Of a DNA stretch of 38,539 nucleotides, positions 32,644 through 38,539 are shown one piece after another; the stretch's first letter is position 1, and each line of letters starts with the position of its first letter. The notes below the pieces were generated by a model. That model did not search any database. It worked only from the letters and a program-made list of their open reading frames with translations, and was not told the DNA's origin. The stretch comes from Planctomycetota bacterium. Lineage in GTDB: Bacteria > Planctomycetota > JAPUJT01. The stretch lies in assembly GCA_027296055.1 (NCBI GenBank), contig JAPUJT010000125.1:1-38539 (forward strand), in the 5' to 3' direction. The translations under genes and the position numbers were made by a program.

Positions 32644-33903
32644 TCATGCCCTGCACGCCTGGAATGCCGGGAAGGCCCGGAGCCGCATGAGGATCAGCAG
32701 GGAAAAGACGGCGATGAAGGGTAGCATCGCCCCCCAGGCCGATAGGGGATCCACCGGACCCAGGGAGCAGCAGCAGGCGCCCGGCGTCCCGTATCCGCCG
32801 GATCCTCCCACGGGCGGAGGCGGGGGCACCGCTACGTACTGCACGGAGGGCTGATCGGAGAGAGTGACGAGCCCGCCGCTCCCGTCGACCGTCGCCGTAA
32901 TCGTGTCCGATGACACATAGCCGGGGGCGGTGAGGGTCGCCGTGTAGCTCCCTAACCCGGTGTCGACGACGGGACCCAGGGTCCCATTTCCGGAGTGGGT
33001 GACGTTGACGATCCTCCCGAAGCCGAGGTCCGCGCCCGAGTTGTTCCGCGGGATCACGGTGATCTGGGTGGTGGAGAACCCGTCGGCTGGAAGGCTCCAC
33101 TGCGCGACGCTGACCGACGAGAGGAAGGGGTCCGCCTCGCCGTCGAGGTCTATCTTCCAGGCGTCGAAGAGTCCCTGGAGCTTGTCGATCGGGTTCTCGC
33201 TCGCGGTGGTGGTCGGCACCTCCAGCTCGAGATAGGGATTCGCCCCGTCGCCCATGCGCACCACCTTGATGAAGGAGGAGATGGCGGGCTTTCCGCTGGG
33301 GAGGCAGCGCCCGTCCGCGCCGGGCCAGTTGGCCGCCTGGAGCGCGGCCATCAGCCGATCGGCCAGGGGGCCGGTCGTGGAGAGAAACGCAGCCTCCATC
33401 TCCCCCAGGACATCGTAGGTCGCGGGATCGAGAAGGCTGTTCCCTTGTATCGCGTAGGTCGGCCCCTCGATGTGGTCGGCATAGGGGGCGTTGCTTGCCC
33501 CCGTGTAGGCGGCGCTCCGTCCCCCCGTGCCCCAGATGTCCACCACCCCGTACTGCCGGTGGGTCTCGTTGCAGTTCCACGAGGGGGGACACCCGACGCC
33601 GTTCGCGTCGTTGTCGACCAGCCAGATGATGATCTGCTGCGGAGAGTCTCCGGCGAGCATCCGGGATCGTGCGTTATTCTGGTTCACGGCGCGGTAATAG
33701 GCCTGCGTGTGGATTGCCCCGATCCCCTCGATCAATTCATTGATGATCATGGCGTTGTCGATGCACATGGCCCCCGCCCCTCCCACCTCTCCCGTAGCCG
33801 GGTCGACGGCCACGATGGAAAAGGTAGCCTGGGCCGGGGCGGCGAGGAAGCAGACGGAAAGCGCTGCAAGCACGAGGGTGGTGATTATCCGCAGGGACGG
33901 CAT
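32644..33903 (-). CDS. Secreted DUF1028 (Ntn-hydrolase-like) protein with Ig domain and C-terminal anchor (419 aa)
   Basis: The ATG at 33903 has GGGAGG seven bases upstream. The Sec signal peptide (IITTLVLAALSVCFLAAPAQ) is expected to be cut after AQA. That leaves the DUF1028 motif TFSIVAVDPATGEVGGA with Thr27 as the new N-terminus, where family members expose it by Met removal. DUF1028 runs to about residue 240 (KVVRMGDGANPYLELEV). An Ig-like/invasin-type domain follows (about 265-350, FSTTQITVIPRNNSGADLGF). A Pro-rich linker leads to a tail: GACCCSLGPVDPLSAWG, a hydrophobic helix (MLPFIAVFSLLILM) and Arg (RLRAF). That Cys/Asp-Pro/TM/Arg tail resembles bacterial C-terminal sorting signals. 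It may be an outer-surface amidohydrolase-like enzyme; substrate unknown. Confidence 0.85.
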   Translation of the reverse strand: MPSLRIITTLVLAALSVCFLAAPAQATFSIVAVDPATGEVGGAGAMCIDNAMIINELIEGIGAIHTQAYYRAVNQNNARSRMLAGDSPQQIIIWLVDNDANGVGCPPSWNCNETHRQYGVVDIWGTGGRSAAYTGASNAPYADHIEGPTYAIQGNSLLDPATYDVLGEMEAAFLSTTGPLADRLMAALQAANWPGADGRCLPSGKPAISSFIKVVRMGDGANPYLELEVPTTTASENPIDKLQGLFDAWKIDLDGEADPFLSSVSVAQWSLPADGFSTTQITVIPRNNSGADLGFGRIVNVTHSGNGTLGPVVDTGLGSYTATLTAPGYVSSDTITATVDGSGGLVTLSDQPSVQYVAVPPPPPVGGSGGYGTPGACCCSLGPVDPLSAWGAMLPFIAVFSLLILMRLRAFPAFQACRA

Positions 33904-34189
33904 GACGATTCCTCCCAATGGTAATTTATCTGGCAGGCCGTCAACCAGGTCGCATACGGTCACGATCCGTGGGACTCGTCGCCCGCTCCGCTGGAGGAAT
34001 GATTTCATTCCCTACCCATCCAGACACGAAACACGCCGGTTTCGCGGAGACTTTGTGGAATGTTTTTTTGGGGGCTAGCAAGCTACCCTTCGCTCGTCGC
34101 AGGCGAGCGAGGAGTCTACCGGTGTGTGTGACGCTCGGCGATCGTGTCGATGGCTGAGTTGGGGGCCTCGGGTGGAGTGTCGCCCTGGC

Positions 34190-34819
34190 TCATAACCAGC
34201 CCTTGAGCTCCTTCTCCAACCGTCTCATGGTGACGCGACAGCGTTCGCGGACATAGTCGTATTCGAGGTCTAGCCGCTCTGCGACCATCGGGAGTGTCAG
34301 CCCATCGAAGAAGTGCATCCGGACGATCGCGGCATCACTATCGTTCCCCAGGTTCTCGAGGGCCGCATTGATCCGCTGAAACCGCTCTTCCGTGCGGAGA
34401 TTGGCGCTTGGCGTAGGCTCCAGGGAAGGCGGGTTGAGTCGGGGGCCGGAAGTCGTGGAGTCAGCACGCATCTCCTGATCGAGACTCAGCAGCTTCTTCC
34501 TCCCGCCCTGGCGAAGGGTGTTTCTGTCCCGAGCCGCATTGCGACCCAGGCGCCGGACAATCTGGCCTATCCAGGCCCTGAACATCTCGAAGGTCCGCTC
34601 GTCGTTATCCCCCCCCTCGAAGCTCCCGAGGTTATTCCAGGCGCGGAGGCAGCCGTCCTGAAGCAGGTCCTGCGTGCTAACCACCGGGCGGACCGGATCG
34701 GCGTACGAGCGGGCGATCTTCTCCAAGTAGGGCCCGAGCGTTTCCAGGACCCGGTCCATCGCCTGGCGGTCGCCCTCCTGGGCCCTACGTACGAGTTCCT
34801 GAAAGCCCTTCGAATGCAT
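34190..34819 (-). CDS. ECF-type RNA polymerase sigma factor (209 aa)
   Basis: Start taken at the ATG at 34819 (MHSKGFQELVRRAQEGDRQA); an in-frame TTG 14 codons upstream lacks a ribosome site, and so does this ATG, so the start is uncertain. Region 2 is clear (DLLQDGCLRAWNNLGSFEGG, RTFEMFRAWIGQIVRRLGRN). Then comes a longer linker than usual (about residues 95-150). Region 4 follows (INAALENLGNDSDAAIVRMH, LTLPMVAERLDLEYDYVRER). This layout suits ECF groups found in Planctomycetes. It should bind core polymerase and direct transcription of a target set, possibly including its own operon. No anti-sigma gene is adjacent; a kinase-like or TPR partner upstream could take that part, which is speculation. 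Confidence 0.9.
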   Translation of the reverse strand: MHSKGFQELVRRAQEGDRQAMDRVLETLGPYLEKIARSYADPVRPVVSTQDLLQDGCLRAWNNLGSFEGGDNDERTFEMFRAWIGQIVRRLGRNAARDRNTLRQGGRKKLLSLDQEMRADSTTSGPRLNPPSLEPTPSANLRTEERFQRINAALENLGNDSDAAIVRMHFFDGLTLPMVAERLDLEYDYVRERCRVTMRRLEKELKGWL

Positions 34820-34935
34820 GAGTGTGACCGACCTGGACTCTGTACAGGTTTTTCGAGTCAAGCGTGGACACCATCAGGATGCTCGACAAACAGGCTCGAG
34901 GCAAGGAGTTTGGTGCGCATCAGCCAGCGAATCTG

Positions 34936-36990
34936 CTACCAGAGGAGACTGAGCCCGGCCATCAGGATCAGGCCGTAGCTCTGGGCCAGGGGATGCTCCC
35001 GGTGGCGTTCGTCCAGCAGGTTGAAAGCCTGGAGGTAGACCCTGGCCTCGGTCTGATCCACGGGAAAGGTGTAGGAGATCTGCGCGTTGAGGAGCGCATA
35101 GTCATCGAGTGCAGTGCCGCCGAATTCGGTATCACCGAAGTAGTTTACCCAGAGCATCCCGCTGAATCCTGTGGGAGTCGAGACGCGAACACCCGCGTTC
35201 GCCTTGTTCAGGGGCGTCCTGAGAACGCGCTGGAAAGTGTCACGATCCCGCCGGATCCCGTATGAGTAGTTGACAAAGCCCGAGATCGAATCGCTGAAGA
35301 GGTAGTCCACCTCCGTCTCGACTCCGTATGCCTCTTCGTCGTTCTCGTTCGACGGGGCCGCCTCCAAGGGATTCACCGGATTGACCTGGTACTCGATCAG
35401 ATCGTCTATAAGGTTGTAGTAGACACTTACTGCTGCCTTGACTCTCTCCAGGGGCCGTCCGAAATATCCGAGCTCGAATGATCGGATCTTCTCCGCTTCC
35501 AGATCCTTGTTTCCCAAGATCGTGACAGTGCCGACTCCGGGAAGGGTGACGGGTATGTCGAACCAGAGTTCGCGCAGGCTGGGGTTGCGAAAGCCGTACC
35601 CCGCGGACGCTCGCAGAGATTGCTCGCGGAGTATGTGGTCCTGGTCATCCCGTTCCTCGTCGAACTTCCACACGGCGGCGATTCTGGGTGACGGGTTGGT
35701 GCCGGTTACGGAGTGGAAGTCGAGTCGCAGGCCGCCCGTCACGAACAGGTTATCCGCGAGCTTGAGCTCGTCCTGAAGGAAGACCCACTCCAGGTTGGTG
35801 CTGTGACGGCCGTTGGATACGTCCTGGTCCTCTGTGTTGAATGTCGCGTGGCGGTAACCGGTTCCGAAAGTGACATTATGGTCGATCAAGGGTTCAACGG
35901 AGTACTGCAGATCAATGTCCACCGTATCCAGATCGAGCTCGAACGGAGCATAGAACTGATCCGGCGTCAACGTGGCGTCGGTGCCCGTCCAGGACACCTG
36001 CGCCTTCAAGTCTCCAACGGTGTAGTTGCCCTTGACGAAAGATTCTTGCAGTTCGTTCCGGATCTTGGCCGGGGGAACAGGGAGAATGGGCTGGATCAAC
36101 GAGAGTTCCTGGATCTGCTCGAGGATGCCTACCGTCAGCTCGATATGATGATCCTGCGCGATGCGCTTTTCGAATCGAACTTCAGCGAACTTCTTGTCAC
36201 CGACGTTCTGAGAGGGACTCTCATCAAATTGGCGGACGTCGTCCCATCCGAGCGTGGCCTTGAACCCCGTAGACTCCCCGCGCCTCACATACATCAACGA
36301 AGCCACACTGGACTCATACGATCCGTAGCCGCCCGAGAAGCGAATGACGTCCTTCTCGTAATCCAGGGGGGACTTCGTCACGATGTGGACGAGGCCATGC
36401 ATCGCGTTGGGGCCGTACAGAAAGGAGCCGGGCCCCCGGATCACCTCGATCCTGTCGATCTCGTCCATGGTCACCGGGAGAGATTCCCAAAGGACGTTGC
36501 CGAGAAATTCGTTGTAGACCTGGCGACCATCGATCAGAGCCATGATGCCCTGAGATGACGTGGCAAGATCGTTGTAGCCGCGGACGTTCACATTTGATTC
36601 TGTTGAGGTGGATCTCATTACTTCAAGACCGGGAACGATCCTGAGCGCGTCGCTGAGAAAGCGAACTCCGAATCTCTCCCGCAGATCTGTGCCTGTAATC
36701 ACCGTGACGGAGGATGGGGAGAAGGTGATGGCTTCCTCGCGTCTCTGGGGGATGGTGGCTGTTTTGGGTTCTTCAAACTTCCGCCGTTCTGCAGCTCCCC
36801 CTCTGGCGTACGGAGGCCGGGTGGCGTCTGGTTGCGCCTCCTGCTGCTCCTCTTGCGCAGATTCGCCCGGTTCCTGATCAGCCCAGAGCAGACTCGAAAA
36901 TGGGAGGATGATTGCCGAGATCACGACACAAATCAGAGCTGTGTGGTCGAAGGAAACGATTATTCCATGATCATACTGGAGACGAATCAC
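34936..36990 (-). CDS. TonB-dependent outer-membrane receptor (684 aa)
   Basis: I chose the GTG at 36990, one base after the TPR stop codon, with AAAGGA ten bases upstream. A TTG seven codons upstream would overlap the TPR gene. The N-terminus has a hydrophobic helix (about residues 17-36), then an acidic, Pro-rich segment. The plug domain follows (about 90-200): SSVTVITGTDLRERF, LSDALRIVPGLEV, VNVRGYNDLAT, DRIEVIRGPGSFLYGPNAMH. A long beta-barrel runs to the end, finishing with Trp (LMAGLSLLW) as expected for BAM-assembled porins. It transports a siderophore, cobalamin or sugar, unidentified. The upstream partner is a TPR protein. Typical of colicin-receptor-like (CirA/FepA) architecture. 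Confidence 0.92.
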   Translation of the reverse strand: MIRLQYDHGIIVSFDHTALICVVISAIILPFSSLLWADQEPGESAQEEQQEAQPDATRPPYARGGAAERRKFEEPKTATIPQRREEAITFSPSSVTVITGTDLRERFGVRFLSDALRIVPGLEVMRSTSTESNVNVRGYNDLATSSQGIMALIDGRQVYNEFLGNVLWESLPVTMDEIDRIEVIRGPGSFLYGPNAMHGLVHIVTKSPLDYEKDVIRFSGGYGSYESSVASLMYVRRGESTGFKATLGWDDVRQFDESPSQNVGDKKFAEVRFEKRIAQDHHIELTVGILEQIQELSLIQPILPVPPAKIRNELQESFVKGNYTVGDLKAQVSWTGTDATLTPDQFYAPFELDLDTVDIDLQYSVEPLIDHNVTFGTGYRHATFNTEDQDVSNGRHSTNLEWVFLQDELKLADNLFVTGGLRLDFHSVTGTNPSPRIAAVWKFDEERDDQDHILREQSLRASAGYGFRNPSLRELWFDIPVTLPGVGTVTILGNKDLEAEKIRSFELGYFGRPLERVKAAVSVYYNLIDDLIEYQVNPVNPLEAAPSNENDEEAYGVETEVDYLFSDSISGFVNYSYGIRRDRDTFQRVLRTPLNKANAGVRVSTPTGFSGMLWVNYFGDTEFGGTALDDYALLNAQISYTFPVDQTEARVYLQAFNLLDERHREHPLAQSYGLILMAGLSLLW

Positions 36991-36991
36991 C

Positions 36992-38539
36992 TTACTGTTG
37001 TCCTTTGTCAAGGCGAGTCTTGTAATCCTTCCTCCATTTGGGAATGAGCCTCTTCAGGCGGGTGTCATTCCCAGCGTGCTTTTCCGCTTCCGCCAGATCC
37101 AACATGGCGTCGGCGTAGTGGCCCGCCTTTCCCTTTGCGAGAGCGCGGCTGAAGTAGGTGTCTGCGAATCCCTCGTCCAGACTTATGGCTCGATCAAAGT
37201 CGGCGATGCCCTCTTGGAAGTCTTTCCGTATCAGGTGCCCCTCCGCGCGCACAACAAAGATATTGCGCTGGAAACTCTTGATCACGCCAGGGTCCACGGC
37301 CGCTTTGTACCCGCCGAAGGCCACGATAATCTCCTGCTCGGTCAACGGCGCGCTCAGGGCCCGATTCGCCAATGCAATCACCTTATCGGCGGACACAATC
37401 GCAACGTTGGGTTTCTTCGCATCGAGAGCTATCGAGGCCAGCTCAAAATAAATCTTGGCCAAGAAGTAATATGCATGCGCGGAATCGAGACGGTGAGTGT
37501 CGACGACCGCATCAAGATCCTCACGGGCTTTGTCGAGCAGATCTGTGTCCTTCGAATCCCCCGCCTCGAACTTCTCGTACCGGTAGAATCCCCTCAAGTA
37601 GACCGGGGGTGCGCTCTGGTTATCAAGACGAATCGACTGTCGGGCGTCCTCCAGAGCTTCCGGATCCCCATGGGCCTGGGCGAACCTGGCCTGCGCACTC
37701 AGCAGGAATCCCTCAGGACTCGGCTGGAGGTCGAGCGACTGTTGGGCGTCCTTCAGGGCTTTACCATAATTCCCCAGCCGAAGGTTCAGCGTGGAGCGTC
37801 GCTTCAGGAGCTCGTCGCGCGGCTCGATCTCGATCGCCGTGTCCAGGCGATCCCTTTCCGTCCGCCAGGCGTGTTCCAGTACATCGAGATCGAGTGACAG
37901 CTTCGCGTCAGCTCCCATGTGCCCCCGAAGGTCCTCGAGAAACCTATTGAATTTGTCCTCGAACTGTCGCCGCTTGTTCTCCTCATTCGCCAGTCTCTTC
38001 ACCCTGCCTCTGGCGTCCCCGATCTCGGAGTGGACGCGCCGCGGGACGGGCCGGCTGTCAAGGTCGTCGAGCGCGGCTCGCGCCTCCACGAGTTCACGTC
38101 GGTCGCAGTAATATTCGATTTGTCGGCACAGTGCCCGCGCTGTCCCATCTTGCACCCTATCGAAGAGAGAGTTCCGGTGCCCGTGCGCCATGTTCTGGAA
38201 CTCCCGGAACGCCCAGGACAGAGTCTCCGGATTGAGAGCATTGTGAAGTCGACGTGCCTCCTCGAGGTCGTGGTCGACAGTATCTAGCGCTGTGTGATAC
38301 TTGCTCAGCCACCCGAGCGCAGCCTCGAGTTGGTCCAGTTCCTGCTTAGCCTCGGAGCTGGGGGACTCGTTCCACGCTCTTTCGTGCCCTTCGATGGCCG
38401 TGGCTAGCCCTACCAGCGAGGCCTCCTTGAATTCCTTGAGTCCCTCCTCGAAGCTCGTTGTCTGCTGGCGCCGTATTTCGTGCATCAACCACACCGTTGC
38501 GGTCAGCGCGCTCGAGCGATCTATCTTGTCCATTTGCCG
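36992..38539 (-). CDS. TPR-repeat protein, 5' end beyond the window
   Basis: The frame is open to the window edge, so the true start is not visible; an ATG lies at 38533. The protein is entirely helical. TPR-like units are evident in its second half: LLKRRSTLNLRLGNYGKALK, PEGFLLSAQARFAQAHGDPE, PVYLRGFYRYEKF, AHAYYFLAKIYFELAS, and FADTYFSRALAKGKAGHYAD. The first half has charged helices (LDQLEAALGWLSKYHTALDT). Such C-terminal TPR arrays commonly follow a Ser/Thr kinase domain in Planctomycetes; whether one lies upstream cannot be seen. The stop is one base from the TonB receptor start, so they are translationally coupled. It probably scaffolds or regulates that system. Confidence 0.75.
   Translation of the reverse strand, partial: RQMDKIDRSSALTATVWLMHEIRRQQTTSFEEGLKEFKEASLVGLATAIEGHERAWNESPSSEAKQELDQLEAALGWLSKYHTALDTVDHDLEEARRLHNALNPETLSWAFREFQNMAHGHRNSLFDRVQDGTARALCRQIEYYCDRRELVEARAALDDLDSRPVPRRVHSEIGDARGRVKRLANEENKRRQFEDKFNRFLEDLRGHMGADAKLSLDLDVLEHAWRTERDRLDTAIEIEPRDELLKRRSTLNLRLGNYGKALKDAQQSLDLQPSPEGFLLSAQARFAQAHGDPEALEDARQSIRLDNQSAPPVYLRGFYRYEKFEAGDSKDTDLLDKAREDLDAVVDTHRLDSAHAYYFLAKIYFELASIALDAKKPNVAIVSADKVIALANRALSAPLTEQEIIVAFGGYKAAVDPGVIKSFQRNIFVVRAEGHLIRKDFQEGIADFDRAISLDEGFADTYFSRALAKGKAGHYADAMLDLAEAEKHAGNDTRLKRLIPKWRKDYKTRLDKGQQ

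Noticed and set aside
32594..33592. In-frame N-terminal extension of the 175-aa lipoprotein
   Set aside because: Overlaps the DUF1028 gene, is Arg/Gly-rich shadow sequence and lacks a signal peptide; the ATG at 32593 gives a clean lipobox.

Overview
The window is GC-rich bacterial chromosome from a diderm (Gram-negative type) bacterium, most likely a Planctomycetota-like or related uncultured lineage. The diderm call rests on a TonB-dependent receptor, a beta-barrel-like lipoprotein and many Lsp-type lipoproteins. The lineage guess rests on the mix of Hanks-type kinases, an ECF sigma factor, large FG-GAP, FN3/delta-60 and NHL surface lipoproteins, DUF1028 and much degraded mobile DNA; it is an inference, not proven by a marker gene.

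Layout. (1) 1-4500: two minus-strand FG-GAP beta-propeller lipoproteins. The second has a leader with mutually exclusive hairpins and an intrinsic terminator 38 bases before its start codon. A 127-bp direct repeat lies beyond the first. (2) 4700-8550: an XRE-like regulator with a coiled coil and a lysine tail, two abutting minigenes (48 and 43 aa), a Leu-type tRNA whose anticodon reads UGC, a 180-aa predicted DNA-binding protein and an IS1595-type transposase. A perfect 25-bp inverted repeat flanks most of this block. (3) 8550-13700: isolated genes (small lipoprotein, secreted carbohydrate-binding-like protein, HNH-like zinc protein, Ser/Thr kinase with a C-terminal membrane anchor) separated by four related, decayed repeat copies. 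(4) 14249-20400: a probable decayed integrative island between a 5' fragment of tRNA-Leu and the intact tRNA-Leu(CAA). It holds a dead tyrosine recombinase, two tandem FN3/delta-60 lipoproteins and a broken DUF4386 gene. (5) 20600-31120: an 857-aa lipoprotein diverging from a 1746-aa Ig-like/NHL lipoprotein, a small membrane protein, another tRNA-Leu fragment fused to a broken IS3 OrfA, a two-TM membrane protein, a 67-bp duplicated gene tail and a frameshifted kinase fragment. (6) 31173-38539: a minus-strand run of TPR protein, TonB receptor, ECF sigma factor, DUF1028 protein with a C-terminal anchor, small lipoprotein and beta-barrel-like lipoprotein.

Together the genes mostly encode an extracytoplasmic repertoire: at least nine predicted lipoproteins or secreted proteins, several with self-similar propeller repeats, plus sensing and regulatory genes (two kinases, one dead; an ECF factor; an XRE factor). 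Intergenic space is unusually rich in scars of integration at tRNA-Leu and of insertion-sequence decay. No complete known defence, CRISPR or biosynthetic system was seen. The items most worth following up are the UGC Leu-type tRNA, the leader attenuator, the tRNA-Leu island scars and the secreted DUF1028 protein with a predicted N-terminal threonine.
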